Assembly: GCF_003473485.1 (NCBI RefSeq)
Contig: NC_053047.1
Coordinates: forward strand, 9,811,001-9,875,000
Reading direction: 5' to 3'
DNA from: Medicago truncatula
Lineage: Eukaryota; Streptophyta; Magnoliopsida; Fabales; Fabaceae
DNA length: 64,000 nt
This document shows, piece after piece, positions 1 through 11,192 of this stretch. Below the pieces are notes generated by a model. That model worked only from the letters and a program-made list of their open reading frames with translations. It had not been told where the DNA came from and searched no databases. The translations under genes were made by a program, and so were the position numbers. Position 1 is the stretch's first letter. Each line of letters starts with the position of its first letter.

Positions 1-423
1 AGAAAATGATTGTGGGATAGTTATTGAACAATCAAGACTCAATTTTTTTGGAAAGGAACATGCCTTGCAAGAGTAGACTATTTCTTTTCTTAGTTTGTGT
101 GATTTTTTAATTTGTTGCAACTATATGAGTTTGGAGTCCACCTCTCTAGTTTGCATGCCTCCGTTTAACACTGTCGAAAAAGCGGGACATTGCGAGGTGG
201 GGTGGGCTGACCCGCGACCTCAATAAAAACTATTTCTTTATTTTTATTGTTCTAGTAGTCCATAACAAGTGACCTAATTTTAGTAATTCATAGTTAAATA
301 TCAATGTACGCTTTATAAGGTGAATTTTAGCCATTAGACTACCTGACAAAAAAAAAATGAATATAATTCATGTAAATAAGAAGGTAGGTAATTCATTCTT
401 TGATAATTCTAACCAGTGGTTCC
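1..423. other. AT-rich sequence, no gene seen
   Basis: No open frame with family resemblance, RNA gene or clear repeat terminus was recognised here. The stretch ends at the left inverted terminus of the hAT relic that follows. Confidence 0.5.
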
Positions 424-429
424 AGTGGC

Positions 430-1345
430 GGAACCAGCAAGGGGGAGCCAGCCACCCCATCTTATATATATATTGGAAATTACCATAGCCCTTCAATTAA
501 TATGAAAATTACAATTTCCATTTCATTTCATTTCCTCTTCTGAGCTGCATTGCACGCACGCGATCCCTCTTTTTCCTTTTCCCAAACCACTGCACCACTC
601 TCCATCCACCACCACACCACCGTCGTGAGCCCACGACCACTCTCCTCCTTCTCCATCCATCACCGCTGCATCCTACTCCATCTTCTATATTGATTCTCCA
701 GTTCAGAGAGTTATCTCCATCTCTCTCCACAAACCCTAATTGTTAAACTTGAAAGGTAATGTGAAATTGAATGTAATTTCCTTCAATTTTGATTCGAGTC
801 AAATTTTGATTAATCGACTATGCATCAAGGCTTCAATTGACACTGTTCGTTGGTTAACAATTCAAGCTTGTGCTTATTTGGGTTACCGTGAAGGAAGTAA
901 ATCGAGAAATTGAGGTAATTTTCTTGAATTGTTAAAACTTTTAGAATCCTACAATGATGAAGTTGCAAAAGTTGTGTTGAAAAATACACCAGAAAATTGC
1001 AAATATACTTCACATCAAATTCAAAAAGATTGCAAATTCTTTCCAGTAAGGGTGAGAAAACAAATTCGTGAAGAAAATGGTGATTCTAATTTTGCATCGT
1101 TGTTGATAAAGCTCATGATGAGTCAAAAAAGGAAACAAATGGCTCATGTTAAGATTTGTTGATAAAGCTGGTTTGATACAAGAGAGATTTTTTGATGTGG
1201 CACATGTTAATGACACTGCTTTCTTAACTCTTAAGGAAACGGTATGTGGTATACTTTCTCGACATAACCTTGATGTTTCTAACATTCCTTAACTCTTATT
1301 TTGATGGTTTCCACCCCAAACTTTTTTGTCTGGCTCCACCACTGA
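430..1345 (+). mobile_element. hAT transposon relic with TTF-type transposase fragment
   Basis: Imperfect 15-bp inverted termini CAGTGGCGGAACCAG (left, about 430) and its counterpart near 1331-1345 bound the element. Inside, about 800-1290 (+), broken frames read like the N-terminal part of plant hAT transposases of the TTF/zinc-finger MYM-type-1-like group: SIDTVRWLTIQA, then LLESYNDEVAKVVLKNTPEN, ASLLIKLMMSQKRKQM and HDNLDVSN-like text. The frame is broken by several stops and shifts and the catalytic C-terminal half is missing, so it cannot make transposase. An 8-bp target duplication was not evident. The family call is from recognition of the protein pattern. Confidence 0.7.
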
Positions 1346-1346
1346 T

Positions 1347-2100
1347 TAGCTTAATTGAGTACGAAAGAACATCAAATATAATTAATTAACTTAAAAAAAA
1401 TGACATGAAATTCCTATTTTAATTGCAAAATTGTTTCTTTTTCGATGTTCTTTTAGAAGAGACTTAATTATTAATATTTTTGAAGGAGACTTATTTGTAT
1501 TGGGTGGAATCTGTGACTTTGTTTGCAATACAGTATTTTTTTTGTCACAACAACAATGGCAATAAAAGAGTTTTCTCTTAAAGTGGGATTAAAATAAGAA
1601 AAAAAAATGGCTTTTTCAAAAAAACAAATGATTTTCTTATGTTTGTCATAAACTGGATTATATTGGTGGAATTATATTGTTGGATTTTTTTTATAATAGT
1701 AGCATATTATTTTAACTATTACTTTTCCTACCCTATGTCTTTCCTTGTGCGCCCTATTTTTCCCAATTTTATCCCTGGTTCGGATTTCGTTTTTCGGATT
1801 GCATTGTTAGAATTTTGCAGATGTTTCTTGATTTGAAAATCTGAAATAATGTTTTACCAAAACTTTTGCAATTTTAAGCTTTACAATTCGTAAAATAAAA
1901 TGCAAATAAAAAAAACAGAAATAAAAAGACACAAACAAAAAAGCAACTCATTTTATTAATATTTGAACAATACATTACAATAATTTTCAAGTTTTTTAAG
2001 CTTATTACATATGATCCTAAATCTATTTCTAATCTCCTGATAGGACATAGCAGTAGGTTCCATATTGGAAGAAAACCATAGGAGGAGGGAAGAGGAGGGC
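1347..2100. other. AT-rich spacer, no gene seen
   Basis: Short open frames only, without domain resemblance, plus homopolymer runs. Nothing could be assigned. Confidence 0.5.
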
Positions 2101-3110
2101 GGGAAGAAGAGAACAATGCCCTTGAGGGAAGTGGGGGGTGCTCAAACTTACGCCCAGACAGGCCAAGTTAAGAACCACACTGACCCACGTGACCCTTAGA
2201 TGAACCGCACTTCGTTGTATGTGGTTTCATCATCATTGACTGTTCATACAAACCCTGAAAGTTTTCAACGAGGCCTTTATCTATGAAAGACCAACGATGA
2301 AAAACCATGGTTGTAGAAGGAAGGAGAGGAGGAGAGGGTGGGAGAGGATGGTGTGAGAAAAGGTGGGGTTTGGAAGGTTATTTATAGGGAGGGGTGGGTC
2401 AAAAACGGTTGGGAGGCCATAAATGCAGTCAAAAAATGTGGTAAAACGCGTTTTTTTTACCTGACCACCGACAAAAACGTGTGGTGCAGACCACCGGTCA
2501 TGACTGATACATTCCGGAAAATAAAATACGGAATGTACCTTTATTTTCCGGAATATGTTTTCCGGATTAATGCGATAATGGCGAACGAGGGAGAGGTTGG
2601 CACTTCCTGTAGGGCTAATGACGTTCCGGAATGTAAAATCCGGAAAGATTCAGAGCCATTATTGTGGGTTTTGACGGTTACAACCACTAACACGTTTTCA
2701 TTGACTGTATTAATGACCTAGGACTTGTTTTAGGCTATAAATAGGCTTTTACCTTAAACAAATACCTTCATTCATCACTTCACCTCTTTTATTCCATTTT
2801 CTTCAAATGTTTTTAGTTTTTTAGGGGTTTTTAGGGGTATCGGTGGTGTCATGGTTATTGTTGACCGTTCATATGAATCTTGCAATAGCATTGCAGCTTG
2901 TGTGGGGTTCATATAACGGTCAACAGAGACCCTTGACATCAAAGAAAGACACAAAAAAGCACATAACATCTGATCCGTATTTAATTTTCCGGTTATCACT
3001 AACAATCTGGTCCAGATTATATAATCCGAACCAGGGGTATTTTTGGAAATTTTACAGGGCGTGCGAGAAGGTAGCATGGTGGAAAAAATAATAGTCTATT
3101 ATTTTAGGAA
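2100..3110. repeat. Unclassified repeat with CCGGAA palindromes; MULE-like right end
   Basis: The stretch is GC-richer than its surroundings. Between about 2512 and 2645 it carries repeated TTCCGGAA/TCCGGAAA-type words in both orientations. The right part (about 3010-3090) has a word resembling an ATTATATAATCCGAAC hairpin followed by GCGTGCGAGAAGG. Similar words occur beside the MULE relic near 28-29.8 kb. A non-autonomous Mutator-like element is the best guess, but the left terminus was not found and no gene is supported. Confidence 0.35.
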
Positions 3111-3318
3111 CAATTGTAAAAAAATATGATTTTGAATTTTTTTTTTTGTTAGACATGCCAACCCGCATATTCAGTGACGGACCCACATAGAGAGCTATGT
3201 GGGCTAAGGCCCTCACATCAATTTTAAAATTTCCATTCATATATATGTTTTTTTTGTTGGTTTACATTGTAGTTTGACTCTTAGTTATGGTGTCTTTCTC
3301 TTTTATGTCATATAAAAA

Positions 3319-4892
3319 AGGGTTAATAGGCTTTTACCCCCCTGCTATTTAGGAGACTTTTGGTTTACCTCCCTGTAAAAAAAAATCATTGTAGATTCCC
3401 ACTTGTAATATAAAGATTCCTTGGTTTACCCCCCACAGCCAATAGTCAGCATCTGACTGTGCATTTTGGTTGATGTGGCATGCTGACTGTATAAATAATT
3501 TTAGTTTTGATTTTTTTTTAATATCCACTTGGATAAAAATTAAATAAAATAAAACAAAAATTAAATTAAAATTAAATTAAAATAACATTAACCAATTAAA
3601 ATAAAATAAAATAAATCAAAAACAAAATAAAATTAAAACAAAAATCAATTAAAAAAACTAAAACAAAACAAATTAAAAAAAAAAAAAAAAAAAACTCAAT
3701 TAATTCCTTTTCATTTCTTCTCATTCACGTGGCCACCATCCTCTCCCTCCCTTCCATCTCCTTTCTCTTTGTTCTTCATCACCATCACCATCTTCATGTC
3801 CTTCTCTCTTTGTTCTTCATTTTTCCAGCAACAACACAACATCAACACAACAAACAACCCATTTTCGGATCCAATCAACAACAACAACACACAAACAACT
3901 CATTTTTGGATCGAATCAATCATAAACAATAAAAATGGAATCAAATCAAACAACAAATTTAGGTTAAAATTGGGAATCAAACAACCCATTTTCTAGGTAT
4001 AACAGTACAAGGAAGAGAAGAGAATGATGAAGAAAAGAGAAGAGTTAGAACTTCAAACTCCTCTCTCTCTCCTTCCTGATTCGAGCAACAACGTTCATCC
4101 CTCTTCTCTCTCGGTTCCTCTCTTCTCTTCCTCCCTCTTCTCCTCTTTCTTCTATTCTTTCTCTTCTTTCTTCTCTAATCCATTTTTTCATCTCTTCCTT
4201 TGAAAAAAAAAACTCAAACTTAATCTTCAACATTCATTCCCAAATCTACATCCTCCAACCCACACAAATACGAGATCAAAAAGTAGGAAAAAAATCTCAA
4301 AATACTCAGAACAAAACTGAAATCGCGTTTTCAGATCCAAAAATACGAGTGTGTTGTTGCTTGATTGTGTTATCAAATTCAAAACTGAAACTATTGTGGG
4401 GTTGTTGCTTGATTTTTTTTATGGGTGTGTGTTTAGTGGGTTTTATTTTGATAAAAATGATAAACTAGTGTGTTTTTTGGTTTGAAAATTATATGTGTGG
4501 ATGAGGTTTATTGTTGGTTTTTGTTGAATAAAAGAGAAAAGAGAAGAGAAGAAGGATGGTTTTGGAAAAGAGAAGAGAGCAGAGAAGGGAAAGGTGGAGA
4601 AAAAGAGAATTTTTTTTTAATGTTTTTAATTCATTAAATTAAGTTTTTAATAAAGGAAATTTAAATTGAATTAAAAAAATTGGAAAAAAAAAAAAAAAAA
4701 CCAAGTCAAAGTGCCACCTCATTGATCAATACTCAGTCAGCATGCCACCTAAGCTCATTTGTCCAGTCACATGCCATCAGGGGTCAAAATCAAAGAATAT
4801 TCAAATGGCGAGGGGGAATCTCCAAGTTTTTTTTTATAGGGGGTATACCAAAATACGCCCATATGGCAGGGGGGTAAAAACCTATTAACCCT
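3319..4892. mobile_element. Nested Mutator-like non-autonomous element, TIR about 55 bp
   Basis: The left end begins AGGGTTAATAGGCTTTTAC and the right end is its inverse with few mismatches; similarity continues for roughly 55 bp. The 9-bp flanks ATATAAAAA and ATATTCAAA match at 7 of 9 positions, which fits a decayed Mutator-type target duplication. The interior contains A-rich tracts near 3540-3690 and a pyrimidine-rich CTT/CTC stretch near 3715-4200. No coding family was recognised. The interior could be captured host sequence, but no evidence of that was seen. Confidence 0.65.
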
Positions 4893-4922
4893 ATATTCAA
4901 AAGTATAATACAAGATAATAAT

Positions 4923-5270
4923 GGAGTAATGGTTATTTTGATCTCTGAATGTGTAATAAATAGTGATAATAGTCTCTAAATGTATCAAAATTTTAAAATA
5001 GTTTTTTATTATGCACTTCGTTAATCAAAATAATTCTTGACGCAAAAATAATCTATCAATACTCGCAATAACTCTTTTTATAATTTGACTGAAATGAAAA
5101 TAAGTAAGTATATTGAAGGACTAATATGACAATGTTAATGAATTATTTTAATGTCAGGGACTATTTGACAAATGAAATGCACATTCAGGGACTATTTTAA
5201 AATTTCAATACATTGGGGTACCATTATAACTACTCGTTACACATTCAGGGACTAAAATGACTAGTACCCC
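4923..5270. mobile_element. MITE with long inverted repeats (about 60 bp)
   Basis: The left end GGAGTAATGGTTATTTTGAT pairs with the inverse of the right end (GGGGTACTAGTCATTTTAGT in that orientation). Both continue into the shared word CTGAATGTGTAA and further matches over about 60 bp. The flanks GATAATAAT and TATAATAAT are a 9-bp duplication with one mismatch. The long TIR and 9-bp duplication fit a Mutator-type MITE. There is no coding capacity. Confidence 0.75.
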
Positions 5271-5666
5271 TATAATAATATATGCAACTATTAGAGCAAT
5301 TCATTTATCTCAACCATAAATAATGTTTATGTTTTGATATTGAGTTTAAATCATATATTTTGTCAATGTACAATTATTTTATACACACAACTTAATCATA
5401 TGTTGTCACGTTAATTAATAGACACGACTCATGTGTTTTCATATTTATTAGTTGATGTAGTAGCACGTCATTAGATCTATGTGTAATAAATTATACACTG
5501 ATAGAGTACACTAACTAAATTCTTTCCGATTTTATTCTTCTTTTATTTGGTTTGATCTTTTAAAACATACTTTATACTTTGTTTAATATTTTAAACCTAG
5601 ATTGAATTAGCTTGTTTATTATTTGAAATACTTCCCTCACTACTCAAATTTCTTGGGTCCGTCATT

Positions 5667-6262
5667 GCGCCTATTTGTGTTTGAGCCCACCCTATCAAGT
5701 TGGCATACCCCACCTCGTCTCAATTTTGACAGGCTAATAGTGGGTCAGGTCTAAACGAGATGTGTCAGCCTACATTGTCATCCCTTTAGATATTGTGTCA
5801 ATGGATGATAGTTAAATGTGAGGTTAAAAATTTAAAAGGCAATTATAATATACATCCTCTATTACTGCTTTTGTTTTAGGGTTATTGTGTTATTTGATTA
5901 ATTAATTCATAGCTTAAGTTGTTGAGAACCAAGGGGAGAAGGTTGAAAATATTTAAGGAATTTGATTTGATGACAAAAAAAAAAAAAATTCATTGCACCC
6001 TTAAACAAAGAAATCACAAAACTCTATTGTAATAAAGTTTGATCAATTTAACTTTCAAAATCATAAAAATAAAAAAAAGTACAACAAAATATAATTCTTG
6101 ATAAAAAAAATCCTAAAACAATAAGAGGGACCACTCTGAATTGTTTTATTTTATAAAGTTCACCCTAAACATTCAAAATTGAACTTCCATCAACTGCCTA
6201 ACTTTCCCTAAAAAGAAAAAATAATCAACTGCCTGACTTAGTGGACTTTAAATTCGAAGTCT
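5667..6262. other. Spacer downstream of the HD-Zip gene, no gene seen
   Basis: AT-rich sequence without recognisable coding. In particular no START-domain sequence follows the stop of the HD-Zip gene on the minus strand. Confidence 0.5.
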
Positions 6263-7379
6263 TCAAAATGCATTTAAACAAGCAAAAGTGTGTTCAAATT
6301 CCAATTGTGATATCTCCTTCTGTTCGTACCTTGCTAGAAGGGTGGATATCTTCTCAATCTGAAAAAAATGAAATTTGATTCATAAATAAATAATATTTAA
6401 TTAAAAAATTATCATCGATATTTAATAAAATTAAAATATTCACTAACCTTCTCTTTCAGCATTTCATTCTCCATTCTCATCTTTTGCATGAAACGTTCAT
6501 GCTCGTGCATTGGGAAAGAAGGACCCCCACAACTTTCGCAAAATGTCATCTTCAATATCTTTTTCACAACGATATTTTCAGTAATGAGCTCTTTTCTTGC
6601 AGCACAAAGAGCTTTGTTATCTTCTTTCATATCTTTTTTCTTAATAATAATGTAAGATATATATAAAATAATTAGTACTAATTATATGAAAGTATGTGAT
6701 ATTGGAGTGACTATAAATAAATAAGAGTTAGTGAAAAGATAATTACCTTCACTGTAGCCCTCTTGTTATCGAACCAATGCTTGATTTGTTTGGGCTCAAG
6801 CCCAACTTTCTTAGCTAGTTGATTTCGTTGGGCTTCATTTGGGTTAGAGTTCCATGCCATGAATCTTTATTCAAAATAATTTAATAAAGTAATCAAATGA
6901 TTGAGTTTAAGCAAAGATAATTTAAACCCTCAAAGAGATTTGATCAAACAAACAAAAACTAAGATACTTGATTCATAATCAATGAAAAGATATGTGTATA
7001 ACTTAATTTAACAAAACCTCTAAAAAAACTTAATTAAACACATAAAGTTTTATAATCAACGAGTCTGTTATCGAGACCAATTTAGTGGTTAAAAATATAA
7101 ACATTTTTATGCTTTACTACAAAATTGATGTATGGTCCCATAAAACCAATAAATCAAGTAATAAAAGAACCAATAAATTGAAACAACACATACAAATGGT
7201 TACAAATAATAAAAATGAAAAGAAAATATTCTTAACAAAAAAAGTTCATCTTACTTTTGAAGTATGCTTATCTGATAATCACTAAAACCTTTGTATTGTG
7301 GTCTGCTTTGATTATTTGAGACAGAGTTATCAATGGCTTTATCTCCAGACCCACCGATGCCTCCCATCGAATAAACCAT
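6263..7379 (-). CDS. Short HD-Zip class IV-like homeodomain protein lacking START
   Basis: Four exons read on the minus strand: 7379-7255, 6864-6747, 6639-6448 and 6358-6263, all GT-AG, joining in frame to 176 residues. Residues about 25-81 form a homeodomain: FSDYQISILQ, then NPNEAQRNQLAKKVGLEPKQ and IKHWFDNKRATVK. The WF-NKR recognition-helix core is kept, with D in place of the usual Q. Residues about 82-160 are the zipper-loop-zipper of class IV, with the diagnostic CESCGGP cysteine loop. Class IV proteins are usually about 700-800 residues with a START domain; this one stops soon after the zipper and nothing START-like follows. Family knowledge predicts a nuclear DNA-binding dimer. A START-less protein might compete with full-length relatives, which is inference. 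Alternative start: Met5 (7367). It could be a truncated pseudogene, but the frame is clean. Confidence 0.75.
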
Positions 7380-7470
7380 TTTTCAACCTCGAAAGTAAAA
7401 CACACTCGTAAATATTGATGGTCGTCTATTAAACCCGATTTGATGTCTGAAAATTGTAAATTTCAGGGTG

Positions 7471-7477
7471 TTTTATA
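7471..7477 (-). promoter_or_regulatory. Candidate TATA box of the HD-Zip-like gene
   Basis: TATAAAA on the minus strand, about 92 bases upstream of the ATG, in the sequence GTGTATAAAACACCC. Position and sequence suit a plant core promoter; the assignment is inferred. Confidence 0.45.
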
Positions 7478-7479
7478 CA

Positions 7480-8170
7480 CGGCGTAATTGTTGATGACAT
7501 CTGTAAAATAACCTCCACAATATGAAAAAATGGACAAAAATGAAATATTAAAATAGAAAAGGTAATTTAATTACTAGTCGTACATGGAATTTTCTCTAAA
7601 TTCGTAAATACCGTCAAATGCGATGTTTTTATATATAAGATTAAATGTATTTTTTATCTCTCTATTTTATTAAATTCATAAACAATAGTAATCCAATTGT
7701 AAAATGGAACTTTTTCTCTTACCAAAGTCACCGAAACTTAAAGTCATCCAAGTATTTTATCTCTTAAAGTCACTGAAACTTAGTGTTCAAATATTGATTC
7801 ACAACGCTCTAGGAGATTAATTTTCTCTACTCGTATGCACTCGGTTCTATAATGAGTTGAAGGTCTTGAGTTTAAATTCAGGTGAAGTAGAAAAAAAAAA
7901 TTAATATAAGCTGTAATGTTTGTCATTAAAAAAATTGAATTCTGACTTTAAATAGTTGCTATGCTAAAGAAATTTTAAAAAGGTATATTTTCATTTTTAC
8001 AAAAAAAAGTTTTCTTTTTTGAGGAAAAAGTTTTATATGGTAATCGGTTATTTGTAGAATTTTGTATGTTCTAGAAGATTAATTATTTAATTAATTAATT
8101 ATTAATTGATTGATATAACAAATTATTTATGAATTATCATTAGTATAAATTAGTAAATTGTTATTAAGCT
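7480..8170. other. AT-rich spacer, no gene seen
   Basis: Upstream sequence of the HD-Zip-like gene. No coding or repeat family was assigned. Confidence 0.45.
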
Positions 8171-8174
8171 TTAA

Positions 8175-8370
8175 TTATCGATGAAGTATAAGCGTGATGG
8201 GTTAACTAATTACCGTAAGTCTAGTAAGACTATTAAAGAGTCACATCGGATAAAAGATGACATGGACATATATTTAATTTATAAGTGGGGAAAATTTTCA
8301 CCTCACAAGCCGATTTTAATTGTGAGGTTGGATTGGACTCAATTACGATTTTTAAGATTGTATCAGAGCA
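8175..8370 (+). mobile_element. LTR 3' end plus primer-binding-site relic
   Basis: The segment contains AGTCACATCGGATAAAAGATG, then CTCACAAGCCGATTTTAATT, and ends with TTGTATCAGAGC, close to the TGGTATCAGAGC primer site (initiator tRNA-Met complement) of plant LTR retrotransposons. This order matches a very common plant LTR tail. No gag-pol follows. A related word, AGTCCTACATCAGATAA, sits at about 24672 in the glycosyltransferase intron. Confidence 0.55.
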
Positions 8371-9607
8371 TCCGTTAAGATTCGATGGGCCACATGCTAT
8401 CATGTTTCTGCTATTAAGTCACCCTCCATTTATGTTCACAAACCAAGCCCAATATATTTGTTTGTTATGCTTAAGAACATTACATATGATGAAGGAAAAA
8501 TGTTCACGTGAATAATGTGGTTGCCTTTACGCAAAGGGTTGAAATAAAATCCATACATTCTCAAAGATCGAGAGGACTAATAAAATCTTTATTGATTTGA
8601 TTGAGAGAAACATCAAAGATCAGTAGATAAGAAGTCATTTGGGCCACAATGAATTATAAAACGACTGCTACCAGTTTGACCTTTATCAGCTTACCTATGG
8701 GTCAAGACGAAATACTACCTTTAGGAATTAACGTAGTTTCGTTAAGGGTTTCCAAACAAAAGTAACTCAATATTGATGAATATTCCAACACATTATGTTT
8801 ATGGAGTTAGACTCTCTAGATGAAGATCAACTAATGGAAGGTGAAGAGTTTGGACATCATGAATAGTTTTTCCTATAAATACTCATCTTCTACAACCTTT
8901 AAAGGCACACAAGCTATCAAACCCAAGTTATTATTTACGTAATTTCATTCCAAAAACTCGTACTTAACGCTCTACTGAAGCAGTTAAGAAACATATAACT
9001 TGGAGATACATTTCCTTCCGCAAAACAATTGCTAGACTAAAGAAAAACACAATTAAAAACTATCAACCGATATCTCAACTAAATCTCTAATTCGACAACA
9101 ATATTCATACAAAGTAAGTTCTCTCACATTAGTGAGAAGCTTAGCATGACAAATTTGCCAAAAGATGTGAATATCGCAGGGTGAGACCATGCCAATTTCG
9201 TAGCCTAACTTGAAATTATGATGTCATATTTTTCTTGAGAATTAGAAGAGACAAAATAGAGGTAGTGTTAGCGTGATTATATAAAGAACGAAGCATAAAA
9301 AAAGGAGAAAAAACCAAGAAAGAAAAACAAAAATGTAAAGAAAAGATAGAAAATGATATTAACGTTGACACTTATATTCTCTCCATGACCCTACATACAC
9401 TTCAAAAACCAAAACAATATAGTTGGAACTGAGTTGGAAAATAAATCATATTATAGTTGAACCAGCAAAGACAAAAATAATATTAATTAATTACAACTAT
9501 CTTGTAACGGTAATCTTTTATGCAATAATTGTTTAACACCTGTTTGATCACACAATTCTGTATAAATTTTTTGGGCACACATAAATTAATAAGGTAAATT
9601 AAATAAT
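8371..9607. other. Spacer, no gene seen
   Basis: Possibly internal sequence of the decayed LTR element to its left; no protein similarity could be read in any frame. Confidence 0.4.
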
Positions 9608-9612
9608 GTGTG

Positions 9613-9694
9613 TTTTTTTGTGGTCGGGGTTTGAACCTCAAATCTTACATATATTATGTATTATTCATACCAACTGAGTTAAGCTCACGAGGAC
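9613..9694 (-). mobile_element. Short tRNA-derived SINE, minus orientation
   Basis: Reverse copy of the SINE seen at 31421-31505. It carries a T run (the A tail on the other strand), the box-B-like GGGGTTTGAACC and the box-A-like word AACTGAGTTAAGCTC. The flanks TGTGTTTTT and CGTGTTTTT may be the target duplication. About 80 bp. Confidence 0.65.
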
Positions 9695-10019
9695 GTGTTT
9701 TTAAAATAAGTAAATAATATGTCATTTTTTTTTGAATAAATAATATGTAATTTTTTTGGATACACATAAATGAAAAAAGTAAATTACATAATGCGTGTTT
9801 TTAAAATAAGTAAATTATATGTATTTTAATGTGTGAAATCTTTTTATTTATTCAAAAGCATTTAAATGAGATGATGATGAATTTTTCTACACTAACGATG
9901 CATAAAACTTAACTTTCTTTTTTGAAATAAAATATAGTTTGATGATATGAAGTTTGGTGCAAAATATTTAAAATCCAATGAGAGTGAAGTGATATGGCAA
10001 AACGATAACTCTTTTGACC

Positions 10020-11180
10020 CTTTCGGTTGAAAGAGGGTGGCAGGTACTGTTCAGCTTGGAGGTGGTCTTTGAGTAGGATTACAGAAGGGATTGGTAAGGG
10101 TGTTGGGAGTTGATTTGAAAATAACACTTGTAGGGTAGTTGGTGACGGAAAGGGTACATTATTTTGGCATGATATTTGGGTGGGGGAAATTCTGTTGAAA
10201 CTTAAATTTCCCCGACTCTTTGCGTTGTCCGTCAATAAGGAGTGTTCGGTGGAGGAGATAGTGAGGGTGTTGGCGGCGGTTGATGGGTGGGAGCGGCTAT
10301 GGCGCTGTTGTTTATTGGCTTGGGAGGAGGAGAATGTGAGGGAGTGCTCCGTGTTATTACATAATATTGTTTTGCAAGAAAATGTCAATGATGCTTGGCG
10401 TTGGTTGTTAGACCCTACCCATGGTTATTCGATGCGGAGAGCTTATCGCTTTCTCACTAACTCCGACGAGATGGTGGACAGGTCTCTAGTCGACGACATT
10501 TGACATAAACATATTCCCTCAAAGGTGTCTTTGTTCGTGTGGCGCCTTCTTCGCGAAAGACTTCCCACTGAGGACAATTTGGTGAGACGACGTGTTCTTC
10601 ATCACGATGGCGCGACTTGTGTGTCAGGATGCGGGAATTTGGAAAAAACATCACATATGTTTTTAGCTTGTGACATTTTCAGCTCTCTTTGGTCTCATGT
10701 TTGGCTCTGGTTGGGTATTGATTCGGTCTCTTCAGGTGATCTTCGTCAACATTTCATTCAGTTTACTAATATGGCGGGTTTGCCTAGATCAACACATTTG
10801 TACTTCAGAATCATTTGGTTTGCCTCTGTTTGAGTTCTTTGGAAGGAAATGAATGATCGTGTGTTCCAAAACACAACTTCTAATTCTTCAACTCTAATTG
10901 CAAAGGTTAAACTGAACTTTTTCTTATGGTTGAAATCAAAACAGGTGTTATTTAACTACAACTATCATGATTGGTGGAATAATCCCCTTCTTTGTATGAG
11001 TGTCCACTTGCAATCTTTTTTACCTGTTTTGATGTTTTGGTGATGCTTTTCATTGTTTGGCACCTTATTCTTGTAAATACTCTTGGGTGGTTTGCCTTTT
11101 GTACGCCTTGTTGTGCGGGGTAAATCACAGTTGTTAATATTATACATCATTTTAGTTTGTTAAAAAAAAAAAAAAAAAAC
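10020..11180 (+). pseudogene. LINE (L1-type) C-terminal reverse transcriptase fragment, zf-RVT
   Basis: One frame from about 10140 to 11043 reads as the C-terminal part of a plant LINE ORF2, with the zinc-binding RT-associated region: GDGKGTLFWHDIWVGE, FALSVNKECSVEEIV, WRWLLDPTHGYSMRRAY, SLFVWRLLRERLPTEDN, CVSGCGNLEKTSHMFLACD, NDRVFQ and WWNNPLL. Two in-frame TGA codons (10501-10503 and 10831-10833) stand exactly where relatives carry Trp, consistent with TGG-to-TGA decay. The 5' part (endonuclease and RT core) is absent. The 3' end has an 18-base A run at 11163-11180, typical of target-primed insertion. No duplication of the target was evident. It is a dead, 5'-truncated copy. Confidence 0.85.
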
Positions 11181-11192
11181 TTTTTACCTTTT

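Larger units (their letters stand above)
3172..5666. mobile_element. hAT-type element with 8-bp target duplication
   Basis: The 14-bp termini CAGTGACGGACCCA (left) and the inverse of CAATGACGGACCCA (right) differ at one base. The flanking octamers are CGCATATT on the left and CGCCTATT on the right, an 8-bp target duplication with one mismatch, as expected for hAT elements. No transposase remains. A later Mutator-like insertion (3319-4892) and a long-TIR MITE (4923-5270) make up most of its length. Confidence 0.75.

Noticed and set aside
2338..2721. 127-codon plus-strand frame
   Set aside because: No domain resemblance; lies in a repeat with CCGGAA palindromes and GC-richer composition that favours chance frames.
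3729..3996. Overlapping His/Gln/Asn-rich plus-strand frames
   Set aside because: Low-complexity translation of CAC/CAA-rich DNA inside a Mutator-like element; composition explains the frame.
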